The notes: generated by a model not told the origin, from the letters alone. 64,000 nt of DNA from an uncultured Sphingomonadaceae bacterium (GCA_947499255.1 CANMNF010000002.1:1-64000), one strand, 5' to 3'. Counted from the stretch's first letter, positions 1-8,941 are shown. Numbers and translations: made by a program.

Positions 1-77
1 AGACCAAAGAGTCCTACCTCGGCTTTGTCGCACTCGCCTCAATCAAACTCTGGATACCCTTTGTCCACGAAGCCTAG
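1..77 (+). pseudogene. 3' end of IS5-family transposase (window-edge fragment)
   Basis: The first 77 bases read in frame 3 as the last 24 residues of an IS5-family (IS427-like) transposase, ending in TAG. They match the C-terminus of the copy at 2775-3516 almost residue for residue (SYLGFVALASIKLWIPF). Bases 59-74 carry the terminal inverted repeat with one mismatch to the other copy. The rest of the element lies left of the window, so whether it is intact cannot be judged. It faces the second copy. Confidence 0.85.
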
Positions 78-149
78 TTTTTTGGTCTCTCAGTAGCATG
101 TAGCTCTTCTGACAGTTTACCAATCCCACGAGAAGATCGTGAACATGAT

Positions 150-557
150 TTGGCAGATGCAGCTTCTGAAAGTACAGCATTGGACGAAGTTGAGTTCATC
201 AGGATCGATAGAAAATTGCACATTCAGTTTATTCAAGATGGCAATTTTAAAGTTTACCCGATGCCCGGCTTTTCTAAGCAAGGATATTCGAGTTTATTTG
301 ACTTCAGAGTATGCAGTGGTGATTTAATATCGCTTCCCAAAGAGAAGCATATTACAGTCAAGTATTTAGTTTCTAATTTTTCTGATCCTAGAATGGCTAG
401 CTATATTATTGTCGAAGACCAATTTCGATTATTGGAAAAAATTACTTCTCTTGTGAGTAGAGAGATCAATAATATTGATAGTGATGATGACATTTCAGAA
501 TTTGGTGACGCTAACTTTGTTTTTTACGAAGCTAACTTAGACCCTTGCTTTGCTTAA
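150..557 (+). CDS. Hypothetical protein, probably 5'-truncated by IS5
   Basis: An AT-rich gene with no family I recognise. From the TTG at 150 it encodes 135 acidic, soluble residues with no signal peptide or membrane segment; the C-terminal third is rich in Asp/Glu (residues around NIDSDDDISEFGD). The same frame is open upstream all the way to base 78, the exact end of the IS5 copy, and contains no ATG there. The gene was therefore probably longer and lost its 5' end to the IS insertion. The IS1595 element sits right after its stop: the TAA lies at 555-557 and the duplicated target begins at 556. Base composition differs from the GC-rich surroundings, which suggests acquired DNA. Small acidic proteins near RHS or prophage debris are sometimes immunity proteins, but nothing here proves that. 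Confidence 0.45.
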   Translation: MADAASESTALDEVEFIRIDRKLHIQFIQDGNFKVYPMPGFSKQGYSSLFDFRVCSGDLISLPKEKHITVKYLVSNFSDPRMASYIIVEDQFRLLEKITSLVSREINNIDSDDDISEFGDANFVFYEANLDPCFA

Positions 558-563
558 TGCTTT

Positions 564-588
564 GGGGCCTATATACTAAGCTAGCCAA
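564..588. repeat. IS1595 terminal inverted repeat, passenger side
   Basis: A 25-bp end that pairs with 2605-2629 at 22 of 25 positions. It is preceded by the target duplication AATGCTTT at 556-563. Confidence 0.9.
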
Positions 589-605
589 TAGAGGCGGCAA
601 GCCCC

Positions 606-1625
606 CTAATCCTTCCTATGTTTCTTCTGCGGTGGAAACTTGGCTTGTGGTTTCGGGAGGTGGTTCTCGCGTGAAATAACCGAACGGCCGATTTTCTGCT
701 CAATGTTTTTCCGAGCGCCACCAGCAACCTTACCCCCCAACGAGGCAGCTTTTTCATTGTCGCGAAATCCTTGTGCTTCAGTAGTCCGCGCCAATTCAGC
801 GGTTGTAGTTTCACCGAGCATGGTCAAAGCCAATTCCAACGGACTCATATGGTCCCGCAGATTGTGGCTGCGTTTCAGCGATTTCACAGTTCGGTGATCT
901 TTGGTTGAGAGGCCCCATGTGCCACGCGAGATAGCATCAGTGAGTAGCGCGTATTCCATGCCCTCGCTGATGCCGCGTTTTTGCCACTCGCGCGTTAGTT
1001 CTTTCCTGCTGGCGATGGTTTGAACGCGGGCGTTTATCCACTCGTCAGTGTATCCCTTTGCCTTGTAGGTCATCAGGGCGCGTTTGATGGCTATTTCAGG
1101 GTCTTGAATCTCCTGAATTCGCTCGTAGCCAACCTTGGCCAACCACTTCTTGAATGGCTCAGCTTTAGGGCTAGGAACCTCTTGGATTAATCGGAACAGC
1201 GTTTGGGTGTTGCAGGCATCAGTCTTATACATTTTGCCGTCTGCACCAGGCATCGCCAGTTGTTCGACATCAGCGAACAACTCACTAAGGCCCTCTTTTT
1301 CAATCAGTTTTTTCTTGAGTTCGGCCCAGTAGCGTTTTGGGCTACTGGAATCAGTGATAGCTCCTATCACGTCTATGATAGAGAAAAACCATTCATCATC
1401 ATGGCAGACTTGCCGAATTTCACGACCTTTGAAGAGGACGAGTTGCACCTCGCCTTCGGCAACGAGATCGCCGGACTTTCCAGCCTCTTCCGATTGCTCC
1501 TTCGTGAGTTGGCCGAAGTGAGCAATGGCTTCGTCTATATCTGTCGGTGAGCCCTTGACCATCGCTTTGGACACCTCTTCAAAAGTTCCGTCGAGAGGGT
1601 CAATTTCGCCGCCGTCATTAGCCAT
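606..1625 (-). CDS. BRO family N-terminal domain protein, IS passenger gene
   Basis: A 339-residue protein. Residues about 56-165 look like a BRO-N domain: a start around VQLVLFKGREIRQ, then WFFSIIDVIGAIT, a tryptophan-containing helix after it (RYWAELKKK) and the end FKKWLAKVGYERI. BRO-N is a DNA-binding domain of phage antirepressors and baculovirus BRO proteins. The rest, ending in a Lys/Arg-rich tail (about 290-339), has no domain I can name. Its ATG lies inside the last codons of the transposase (overlap 1618-1625, ATGGCTAA), so translation is probably coupled. It lies between the element's inverted repeats, so it travels with the IS. Its role could be transposase regulation, host takeover or defence; nothing in the sequence decides this. 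Confidence 0.8.
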   Translation of the reverse strand: MANDGGEIDPLDGTFEEVSKAMVKGSPTDIDEAIAHFGQLTKEQSEEAGKSGDLVAEGEVQLVLFKGREIRQVCHDDEWFFSIIDVIGAITDSSSPKRYWAELKKKLIEKEGLSELFADVEQLAMPGADGKMYKTDACNTQTLFRLIQEVPSPKAEPFKKWLAKVGYERIQEIQDPEIAIKRALMTYKAKGYTDEWINARVQTIASRKELTREWQKRGISEGMEYALLTDAISRGTWGLSTKDHRTVKSLKRSHNLRDHMSPLELALTMLGETTTAELARTTEAQGFRDNEKAASLGGKVAGGARKNIEQKIGRSVISRENHLPKPQAKFPPQKKHRKD

Positions 1626-2562
1626 GTGTCAGGTTCCTATAGGTGAGTCGCTTGCCAATCATACGGGCAATTGTGAGGTCGATGAAGTCCAATGTATTCA
1701 TTTGCGCGGTGTTATGGCGGAACGAAAACTCGTTCACATAGCGGTGCAGATGCTTGGGGGACATATAGTGATATACGCCATAATAGCCGCGCTTAAGGAG
1801 TGACCAGAAACTCTCAATTCCGTTGGTGTGGATGTAGAACTTACGCACATACTCGCCAGCAGTGTGATTGACCGTTTCGTGAAGGAAACCGTGGCGCTTT
1901 AGCCCGCGATAGGACGCAAACTCGTCAGTCACTACGGATGCGCCTTGCGGAGCGTTTGCAATCACAAAACTTTGCAGCGTCGCTTTGTCAGTCATCGCTA
2001 CGGGGATGGCGCGAACTTGGCCTTCATCGTCGCGAATCCCAACCACGGCGGTTTTGCCGACCGCCCCGCGTCCAGCCCGCAGCTTCTTATTGCTGTGCTT
2101 GTTCTTCTCTTTGCCGCCGATGTAGGTTTCATCAACCTGCGTCATGGAACTCATATCGCGGTCACTGCCGCCCAACCATGTCTCACGGATGCGCTGTGCG
2201 AGGAACCAAGCGGTTTTCTGCGTAACACCTAGTTCGCGGGCCATTTGCGTGGAAGGGATGCCCTTGCGCGCGCTGGTGAGCATGAAAATGGCTAGCAGCC
2301 ACTTTTGAAGGGGAAGGCGGCTTTCGGCTAGCACCGTGCCGGTGCGAACGCTGAAATGCTTGCGGCAATCACGGCAGCGATAAGCCATTGGCTTGTGATC
2401 CTTGCACTCATTGACATTGGTGCTGCCACAGTGGCCGCAATGGGCTTCACCATTCCAGCGGTTGCGCTCGAAATAGAGCCGCGCGCTTTCCTCACTAGGG
2501 AAGCGATTGAAGAACTCAAATGTGCTTAGAGTTTCGGGCTTATCTGCGGCTTTGTTTGTCAT
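1618..2562 (-). CDS. IS1595-family (ISXO2-like) transposase
   Basis: A 314-residue DDE transposase, the expected length for the family and uninterrupted. The N-terminal zinc ribbon has CGHC near residue 42 and CRDC near residue 63, followed by a helix-turn-helix-like stretch (ARELGVTQKTAWFLAQRIR, about 114-132). The ISXO2-type catalytic core shows VDETYIGG, VVTDEFASY and GIESFWSLLKRGYYG, which supply the three acidic residues. It acts on the 25-bp ends at 564 and 2629. The BRO-N gene overlaps its stop. Confidence 0.95.
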   Translation of the reverse strand: MTNKAADKPETLSTFEFFNRFPSEESARLYFERNRWNGEAHCGHCGSTNVNECKDHKPMAYRCRDCRKHFSVRTGTVLAESRLPLQKWLLAIFMLTSARKGIPSTQMARELGVTQKTAWFLAQRIRETWLGGSDRDMSSMTQVDETYIGGKEKNKHSNKKLRAGRGAVGKTAVVGIRDDEGQVRAIPVAMTDKATLQSFVIANAPQGASVVTDEFASYRGLKRHGFLHETVNHTAGEYVRKFYIHTNGIESFWSLLKRGYYGVYHYMSPKHLHRYVNEFSFRHNTAQMNTLDFIDLTIARMIGKRLTYRNLTHG

Positions 2563-2604
2563 GCAACTTAGCTAGCCAAGGACGTCGAACACGTCAAGCT
2601 AATT

Positions 2605-2629
2605 TTGGCTAGCTAAGTATATAGATCCC
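2605..2629. repeat. IS1595 terminal inverted repeat, transposase side
   Basis: It pairs with 564-588. The second copy of the target duplication, AATGCTTT, follows at 2630-2637. Confidence 0.9.
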
Positions 2630-2663
2630 AATGCTTTTAGGTTGTAAGAGCCTTATCAGGCTG

Positions 2664-2687
2664 GGGGCTTGTCAGAGCAAATGCACC
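2664..2687. repeat. Solitary IS6-family 5'-type end
   Basis: GGGCTTGTCAGAGCAAATGC and the following bases match the transposase-proximal end of the IS6 copies at 4684 and 21400. No IS6 coding sequence is attached here, so this is a relic. The rest of 2638-2774 is noncoding DNA that originally followed the gene at 150-557. Confidence 0.65.
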
Positions 2688-2774
2688 GGGTTCAATTTAA
2701 TCGCTGATTATTACGGCAGCGCGATGCCCGAATCTCGCAAGCCAGCCAGTCCGGTTCGCTAACTCAATTATCGC

Positions 2775-3516
2775 CTAGGTTTCGTGGACAAAGGGTATCC
2801 AGAGTTTGATTGAGGCGAGCGCGACGAAGCCGAGGTAGGATTCCTTGGTTTTGTCGTAGCGGGTCGCAACGCGCCGCCAGTTCTTGAGTTTGTTGAGCAG
2901 GCGCTCGATCAGGTTGCGCCGATTGACCTTGGCCGGGATCACCGCCTTGACGCCGGCCGCCTCGATCTCCTCGCGGATCGCATCGGCATTGTATCCCCGA
3001 TCAGCCAGGAAGGCCTCGATCCGGTCTTCGATCATACGGAACAGCGGAGCGAAGCCCTGCACATCGTGCGCCTGTCCCGGTGTCAGCACGAAGCCGAGTG
3101 GTAGGCCTCTGGCATCGCACCTGGCGTGGAGCTTGGTGGTGAAGCCGCCGCGCGATCGGCCAAGCGCCTCGGTTTGCTGAGTCCCCTTTTTATGCCGACG
3201 GCACAATGATGTGCCCGGACCACAGTGCTATCGATCATGTCGGCGGCTGTATCACGCCCTGACAGCTCGGCCAGCGTCTCGAGCATGGCATCAAACACGC
3301 CCGTCGTGACCCATCGTCGATAGCGCCGGAAGACGCTGTTCCACTTGCCATACTCGTCCGGCAGGTGTCGCCACTGCGCGCCGGTTCGCGCGATCCACAT
3401 CATGCCTTCAAAATAGGGACGGTTATCCTGGGCCGGTCGGCATCCGCGACCTTGCTCAGGCGGCAGAGGCGGCCCGATCACTTCCTATTCTTCGTCCGTA
3501 ACACCGATCCGCTCGC
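2775..3516 (-). pseudogene. IS5-family transposase, two frames plus an amber codon
   Basis: Two overlapping frames together encode an IS5/IS427-type DDE transposase. The N-terminal half (frame ending at 3083) contains PYFEGMMWIARTGAQWRHLP and the first aspartate in DMIDSTVVRAHHC. The C-terminal half (2775-3206) has GRSRGGFTTKLHARCD, ADRGYNAD and the RRVATRYDK arginine cluster. The frames join at an A-run at 3187-3191 (AAAAAGGGG on the coding strand). This fits the programmed -1 frameshift known for IS427-type elements. Upstream, codons VTDEE are followed by TAG where relatives have tryptophan, so this copy cannot make a full-length protein from the normal start. The shared stop lies at the inverted repeat. 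Confidence 0.75.
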
Positions 3517-3586
3517 CCAAGGCTGCCTTCAAAAGACAGCCTTGAATCAAGGTCCGAGCCCCCAGTCAAGCTTTGTCCACGAAACC
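2778..3586 (-). mobile_element. IS5-family (IS427-like) insertion sequence
   Basis: An 809-bp element with exact 16-bp inverted repeats, GGTTTCGTGGACAAAG, at 2778-2793 and (reverse complement) at 3571-3586. The enclosed transposase is on the minus strand. Its end matches the partial copy at 1-77 in the opposite orientation, so the two copies bracket 78-2777. I see no convincing target duplication. Confidence 0.85.
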
Positions 3587-3781
3587 CAAATCTGCACCCG
3601 AGGGAGGCGGTAAGCGTAGACGGTTCAAGCCCCTTTCGCCCTCGCCAAACAAGCTGAATACCCCATGGACAACGGGTCCGCTATCAGACACGCTGAATGC
3701 ATCAATGAGCCTATCTCTGTGCACGTGTAAATAAGTACGGCCAGATGAATCCGAACGGTAAAATGCATCATATGCCTCCAC
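3566..3781 (-). pseudogene. Possible fragment of an unknown gene cut by IS5
   Basis: A short open frame from a GTG start (71 residues) whose last six residues lie inside the IS5 inverted repeat. No domain is recognisable. It could be the 5' part of a gene truncated by the IS, or a chance ORF. The 3587-3822 stretch holds nothing else I can support. Confidence 0.2.
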
Positions 3782-3822
3782 TCGGACAGACCCTGTGGCG
3801 ACAATTGTCGAGCCAGCGGAGC

Positions 3823-4684
3823 GGTGCTGTCATTCTAACGGCAACTCATCTCCGATTGGCGTATTTTCGCCCCATCCCAAGCCATACTCAGGCTGCGAGG
3901 TTTTGCCACCGAGCCAAGCTGGCTGAGCGGGCTGCTTTATAGGTCTGGCGATTAACGAGATGGCGCTGGGCATCGAAATGATTGTGGAAGTTGGCGTGAA
4001 CTGAGGCGAATTTCTGTAAGGATTTCATCCTGCGAAACCGCTGCATGACGCGCTCTCTTCGTCGAAATGGAAGGTGTGAATTCTCCACCCGATTGTTCAG
4101 CCACCGACACATTTCTCGACGATCTTCGCAGCCCAGCTCTTTCATCGCTGCTGGGTAGGATCGCAGGCTATCGGTAACGATCACGACCGGCCTTCCGTGC
4201 CGCTTCAACGCCTTCTTGAAGAACCGCAAAGCCGCTGATTTATCTCGTTTCTTGGTGACATAGCTCTCGAGAATCTCACCCTCATGATCAACCGCGCGCC
4301 AAAGGTAATAGGTCTCACCCTTGATGTTGGCTACGCCGCCCTTCAGGTCACGAAGACCTCGTCGAGGTGCCAGCGCCAGTAGGTGTGACCGCGCATCCGC
4401 GATACTCGCTGACGTCGGATGTCGGCCGCGAACATCGGACCGAACCGGTTCCACCAAAAGCGCACAGTCTCATGGCAAATGTCGATGCCCCGCTCGAAAA
4501 GCAGGTCCTCAGCTTTCCGCAAACTCAGCGGAAAACGTACATGCATCAGCACAACGAGGCGGATGACCTCTGGCGAAGAGTTGAAATAGCGGAAGGGACT
4601 GGCTGGTTTACGAGGTCTGGGCATGACAATGCCCTAGCTGATCAGCCCCGACTTTCAATCAAGTGCATTTGGCCTGACAACACC
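3823..4684 (-). mobile_element. IS6-family element, degenerate
   Basis: An 862-bp element bounded by GGTGCTGTCA at 3823 and the reverse complement of GGTGTTGTCAGG at 4684, the short imperfect ends typical of IS6. The transposase is on the minus strand. There is no target duplication: the flanks are AGCGGAGC and CTCGTGAA. That fits a copy left behind after cointegrate resolution or deletion. Confidence 0.8.
3888..4624 (-). pseudogene. IS6-family transposase, frameshifted
   Basis: The N-terminal frame (4343-4624) encodes the IS6 start, MPRPRKPASPFRYFNSS, through HLDEVFV and then stops. The C-terminal frame (stop at 3888) resumes with NIKGETYYLWRAVDHEG and continues to WQNLAA. Compared with the intact copy at 20624-21340, a small insertion plus frame change lies between DEVFV and the GET motif, around 4320-4360. 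This separates the first catalytic Asp region from the rest of the DDE core, so the protein should be inactive. Confidence 0.85.
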
Positions 4685-4803
4685 CTCGTGAAGGTTCAAA
4701 GTCAAACGCGCACCTCGCGTCTTTGAAGTTTCATCAAAGAGCCTTTAGCGAGTCATTGGCGCCCCGTACCGGCGGTTGAAACACTGCCAACTCAGGGGTT
4801 CCC

Positions 4804-7152
4804 ATGACAAAACGCCTTTCGCTGACTACCGCCCTCCTCGCCGCTACCGTTCTGACCGCCGTTCCGGCGTTGGCTCAGGAGACATCCGAGGCTTCCAGCC
4901 AGAACCAGTCGGGCAATACGATCCTCGTGACGGCGCAGAAGTTTGAACAACGCGCGCAAGATGTGCCGATCACCATATCAGCGGTTGGTGGCGACAGGAT
5001 CGATGAGTTGGGCGTTACCGATCTTGATGAGCTGTCCAACTATGTTCCTGGCCTGCTGATACAGGAACAGAGCGCGAACAATCCCGGTATTGTCATCCGC
5101 GGGGTGACATCGGATTCCGGCTCGTCCCAGCAAGGTCCGCGCGTCACTCTCTATTACAATGGCGTCGACATCTCGCGCTCGCGCGGATCGTATCAGTCGA
5201 TCTACGATCTGGAGCGCGTCGAGGTCATCAAGGGCCCGCAAGCAACCTTGTTCGGCACCGCATCGGCCGTAGGCGCAATCAGTCTGATCTCGGCGCGACC
5301 GCGCGATGGCTTCTCGGCCGAAATCAAAGGCGCCTATGGAAACTTTGATTATACGATGCTCACCGGCCATGTGAACGCTGGCAATGATAAGATCGCGGGC
5401 CGCATCGCCTTTGAATGGAAGCAGCGAGATGGCTATGTTGAGAACCTCGCCACATCGCAAAGCGAAGACCTTTATGCGCTCGACAATCTGGGCGCGCGCG
5501 GCAGCTTGCGCTTTACACCCAATGATGTGTTGATGGTCGATATTGTTGGCACCTATGATCGCCAGCGCAATGGCGGCACGCCATTTATCTCGGGCAATTT
5601 CCCCACCGAGGCGGGGTCAGCCGATCCTTTTGGGCCTGCTAATCTTGGCGGCTCACCTTTCTCTGAGGCTGTGCTAGGCGATGCCGAGTTGGGGCTGGTG
5701 CGCGATGTGTATGATGTCAATGTTACCGCAGAATTTTCCCTGAGCCATCAATGGACCTTCACCACGGTCAATGGCTACCGCGAATTCGACAGTGCCGAGG
5801 TGTTCGACGCCGATGGCTCTGCCGCGTGGTTCCTCGAATTCGCCGAGATTGCCGAAGGCTGGCAGGTAAGCCACGAAGGCCGCTTCTCCTACGAAGGGGA
5901 GACATTGCGCGGCAATTTTGGTTGGAACGCCTTTATCGAGGATGGCAGTCAGAATGTGCCCTTCTCCTCGGAAGAGGGGACTTTCCTTCAGTGCCTCGGA
6001 TTCCTCGGCATTCCGCAAGACCAACTGCCTTGCATCGCGCCAGACGGCAGTGTCGCTGCATCGCAGGCCACTGCGCTCGCAACGATGGGCGCATTCACCC
6101 AGCTTCCCTACCAGTCCGTGTTCGAAAATTTCGGCCAGAATGAAAGCTATTCGGTCTTTGCCGACGCCACATGGCTGCCGACCGAAAACCTCGAGATTAC
6201 CGGCGGCGTTCGCTTGCTCTGGGAAGGACGCGAGTCGGGCTTCCGCGCCGATATTGATGTGCCCGTGCTGCCCAACCTTATCCCAGGAGCGCCGCTCACA
6301 CCGTCGCTGATCCCCGGCCAGATCGATACCCAAGGAGAGATTTATCTGGCCGAGCGTGAGTTCTTCGACTTCCTGCCGCGCTTCAATGTCCTTTACCGCA
6401 TTACACCGGACCTCAACATTTACGGCACCGTATCAAAAGGCCGCCGCTCTGCTGTGGTGCAGGTCGACGCAACGCGCGATGCGACGGGCAACCCGATCCG
6501 CCGCCTGCAACTGGTGCCCGAGGAAATCGTGTGGAACTATGAAGGCGGGATAAAATATGTCTCCGGAACCGTCTCTGCCTCTGTCGGCGTGTTCTATCTC
6601 GACTATTCGGGTTTTCAGGTTAGCGTAACGCAGGATGATGGCACCACCCGCACCGAGAGCGCTGGCTCGGCTTCGAACAAGGGCATTGAAGCAGAGTTTG
6701 CCGTGGACGCTGCGGACTGGCTGACAGTCTTTGCCAATGGCGCATATATCGATGCCAAGGTCGACGAGGAAAACGCCTTCGCCCCCGCCTTTGCCGGTGC
6801 GAGGTTCCGTTTGCAGCCCGAATGGCAGGGCGCGGCTGGCTTCACCGTTGAAACCGAGATCGGCAATGGTGTGCGATTCTTTGCAACACCGAGCATCACC
6901 AATCGCAGCAAAATCTTCTTCGAGCTGCCCAACAGCAATCTCATTTCGCAAGGCGGTGTAACGCTGATTAACGCCCGCGCGGGTGTCAGCTTCAATGATG
7001 AGATGTTCGAGATCGCAGGGTTTATCCGCAATGCAACAAATGAGGACTACCTCCTCGATGCAGGCAATACTGGCGGCGCGTTCGGCTTCCCGACTTTCAT
7101 ACCTGCCGAACCGCGCTTTTTCGGTATCGAAGTGACCACACGGCTGCGCTGA
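4804..7152 (+). CDS. TonB-dependent outer-membrane receptor
   Basis: A 782-residue outer-membrane transporter. There is a clear signal peptide (residues 1-24, cut after ALA), then a region ILVTAQKFEQRAQDVPITIS typical of sphingomonad TonB receptors, a plug domain to about residue 165 (YDLERVEVIKGPQATLFG) and a long beta-barrel ending in the aromatic C-terminus FFGIEVTTRLR. Such receptors import scarce ligands using TonB/ExbBD energy. The phoD-type gene starts 31 bases downstream on the same strand, so the two are probably co-transcribed and the ligand may be a phosphorylated organic compound. That substrate is inference from context. The 119 bases upstream separate it from the IS6 copy and must hold its promoter. 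Confidence 0.92.
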   Translation: MTKRLSLTTALLAATVLTAVPALAQETSEASSQNQSGNTILVTAQKFEQRAQDVPITISAVGGDRIDELGVTDLDELSNYVPGLLIQEQSANNPGIVIRGVTSDSGSSQQGPRVTLYYNGVDISRSRGSYQSIYDLERVEVIKGPQATLFGTASAVGAISLISARPRDGFSAEIKGAYGNFDYTMLTGHVNAGNDKIAGRIAFEWKQRDGYVENLATSQSEDLYALDNLGARGSLRFTPNDVLMVDIVGTYDRQRNGGTPFISGNFPTEAGSADPFGPANLGGSPFSEAVLGDAELGLVRDVYDVNVTAEFSLSHQWTFTTVNGYREFDSAEVFDADGSAAWFLEFAEIAEGWQVSHEGRFSYEGETLRGNFGWNAFIEDGSQNVPFSSEEGTFLQCLGFLGIPQDQLPCIAPDGSVAASQATALATMGAFTQLPYQSVFENFGQNESYSVFADATWLPTENLEITGGVRLLWEGRESGFRADIDVPVLPNLIPGAPLTPSLIPGQIDTQGEIYLAEREFFDFLPRFNVLYRITPDLNIYGTVSKGRRSAVVQVDATRDATGNPIRRLQLVPEEIVWNYEGGIKYVSGTVSASVGVFYLDYSGFQVSVTQDDGTTRTESAGSASNKGIEAEFAVDAADWLTVFANGAYIDAKVDEENAFAPAFAGARFRLQPEWQGAAGFTVETEIGNGVRFFATPSITNRSKIFFELPNSNLISQGGVTLINARAGVSFNDEMFEIAGFIRNATNEDYLLDAGNTGGAFGFPTFIPAEPRFFGIEVTTRLR

Positions 7153-7183
7153 TCGTCGTAAAAGCAGCTAACGGAGAGATGTT

Positions 7184-8842
7184 ATGCCAATAGATCGTCG
7201 CGGGGTTCTTGCGCTTTTGGGCTCTGGCAGCGCAATCGCCCTGCCCGGCGTTGCATCTGCACAAAACACACCGCAAAGCGTGACTTTCACCCACGGCGTG
7301 GCAAGCGGTGACCCATCGGGCGACGGCGCAATAATCTGGACGCGCGCGACTGCTGAAGAAGGCTACACTGGCGACATTGCGCTGACTTGGCACATCGCGC
7401 AGTCGGCGACCGGCGATTCTATTTCTACGGGCAAAGTCTTGGCTACGGGGCTCGCCGACCATACTGCCAAGGTCGATGTCGGCGGCCTTCGCTCAGGCAT
7501 GAAATACTATTACTGGTTCAGCGCCGCTGATGGCACGATGTCGCCCAAGGGCCGCTTTCGCACGTTACCGGTTGGCGCAGTTGATCGACTAACCCTCGCG
7601 GTGACCTCCTGCCAGCTATATCCCGGCGGCTATTTCAACGCTTTTGCCGATATGGCGAAGCTGGAAGAGCTTGATGCCGTTATACAGCTGGGCGATTACA
7701 TTTATGAATATGGGGCGGATGGCTATGGCGTCCAGATTGGCACCCAGCTTGACCGCCTGCCCGATCCCCCACATGAGACGGTGACGCTCGCCGACTATCG
7801 CCGCCGCCATGCACAGGTGAAGGCTGACCCGGATATGCAGGCCGCTCATGCACGCGCTGCTTTCATCTGCGTGTGGGACGATCACGAGATCACCAATGAT
7901 GGCTGGCACTCCGGCGCACAGAACCACCAAAGCGAAACAGAGGGCGACTGGGCGGCGCGCAAAGCGGTCGCCATGCAGGCTTATTTCGAGTGGATGCCGA
8001 TCCGCGATCCCGACCCGCTGCGCGCGCATGAAGCGATCTTCCGCAGCTTCGAGTTTGGCGATCTGGCAACGCTCGCCATGCTGGAGACACGCTTGCTCGC
8101 GCGCGATCAGCAGGCTCTGCCCAAAGGCGATGCGCCAGCGGAGGAATCCATTGCAGGCATCCTTGCCGAGCGTGGCCAGTTGGAGCGCGAATTGCTGGGC
8201 CGCGGGCAAAGCGAATGGCTGCGCGGCGTCTTGTCGGCGTCAGTGGACGCGGACAAGACGTGGCAGATCATCGGCAATCAGGTGATCATGGCGCGCGTTG
8301 CAGGCCCCGATCTGGAAGAGATCTTGGGCGCGGATGGCTTTGCTACCATGCGAGAAGGACTTCCCGTCTGGGCACGCAACCAAGTAGACCGCTCCATGAT
8401 CAGCTACCGTGCAGGTGTGCCTTTCAACCTCGACGGCTGGGACGGATATCCGCATGCCCGCGAGCGGCTTTATCGTCTGTTCGCGGAGACAGGCACGCGG
8501 CCGCTGGTTTGTTCGGGAGATAGCCATGCGGCCTGGTCGAACAATCTGCACGATGACACCGGACGGTTGGCGGCCATCGAAGTGGGCTGCACTGCTGCGA
8601 CCAGCCCGTCTTACGGCTCGGTCTTTCCCGGGCTTGGTCGACTGCTTTCCATGGTCAATGACGAGGTTGCCTTCTGCGATCAGGACCAGAAGGGCTATAG
8701 CCTTTTGACGCTGACACCTAATGAAGCGCGGGCCGCCCATGTGGCCATATCAACTGTTACCGAGCGCAACTTTAGCCGCGCGGTTTTGGTCGAGCACCGG
8801 GCTGCGTCAGGTATGGACGGCGGACCTTTCCGCAAGGTCTGA
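7184..8842 (+). CDS. phoD: PhoD-family alkaline phosphatase/phosphodiesterase
   Basis: A 552-residue secreted metallophosphatase. The start has a good ribosome site (GGAGAG) and a Tat-type leader (DRRGVLALL, cleaved near GVASA), as expected for PhoD enzymes, which bind metal before export. The PhoD-type N-terminal domain (TFTHGVASGDPSGDGAIIWT) is followed by the catalytic core: TSCQLYPGGYF, QLGDYIYEYG, VWDDHEITND and CSGDSHAAW, which supply the metal-binding Asp/His residues. The known role is release of phosphate from monoesters or diesters in the periplasm. It follows the TonB receptor and lies convergent to a type I-secreted nucleotidase, so phosphorus scavenging is a natural reading. Confidence 0.93.
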   Translation: MPIDRRGVLALLGSGSAIALPGVASAQNTPQSVTFTHGVASGDPSGDGAIIWTRATAEEGYTGDIALTWHIAQSATGDSISTGKVLATGLADHTAKVDVGGLRSGMKYYYWFSAADGTMSPKGRFRTLPVGAVDRLTLAVTSCQLYPGGYFNAFADMAKLEELDAVIQLGDYIYEYGADGYGVQIGTQLDRLPDPPHETVTLADYRRRHAQVKADPDMQAAHARAAFICVWDDHEITNDGWHSGAQNHQSETEGDWAARKAVAMQAYFEWMPIRDPDPLRAHEAIFRSFEFGDLATLAMLETRLLARDQQALPKGDAPAEESIAGILAERGQLERELLGRGQSEWLRGVLSASVDADKTWQIIGNQVIMARVAGPDLEEILGADGFATMREGLPVWARNQVDRSMISYRAGVPFNLDGWDGYPHARERLYRLFAETGTRPLVCSGDSHAAWSNNLHDDTGRLAAIEVGCTAATSPSYGSVFPGLGRLLSMVNDEVAFCDQDQKGYSLLTLTPNEARAAHVAISTVTERNFSRAVLVEHRAASGMDGGPFRKV

Positions 8843-8881
8843 ACAAAGCCAGCAAACCGCAAACTTCTAAAAGTCTTCTCG

Positions 8882-8904
8882 CCCGGCAAGCCGGGGTTCT
8901 TTTT
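8882..8904 (+). terminator. Rho-independent terminator after phoD
   Basis: A six-base-pair GC stem, CCCGGC-AA-GCCGGG, followed by a TTCTTTTT tract about 40 bases after the phoD stop. Confidence 0.7.
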
Positions 8905-8941
8905 GCGTGCGCATCTGTCTGGATTGCACTGGATGCCATCA

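Larger units (their letters stand above)
564..2629 (-). mobile_element. Complete IS1595-family element with BRO-N passenger
   Basis: The two ends, 564-588 and 2605-2629, are 25-bp inverted repeats (GGG..CTATATACT.AGCTAGCCAA) with three mismatches. The flanks carry an identical 8-bp duplication, AATGCTTT, at 556-563 and 2630-2637. Inside are two minus-strand genes that overlap by 8 bases: an ISXO2/IS1595-type transposase and a BRO-N protein. GGG-starting ends and 8-bp target duplications fit what is known of the IS1595 family. Intact ends, intact transposase and an exact duplication indicate a recent, probably still mobile insertion. Confidence 0.93.
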
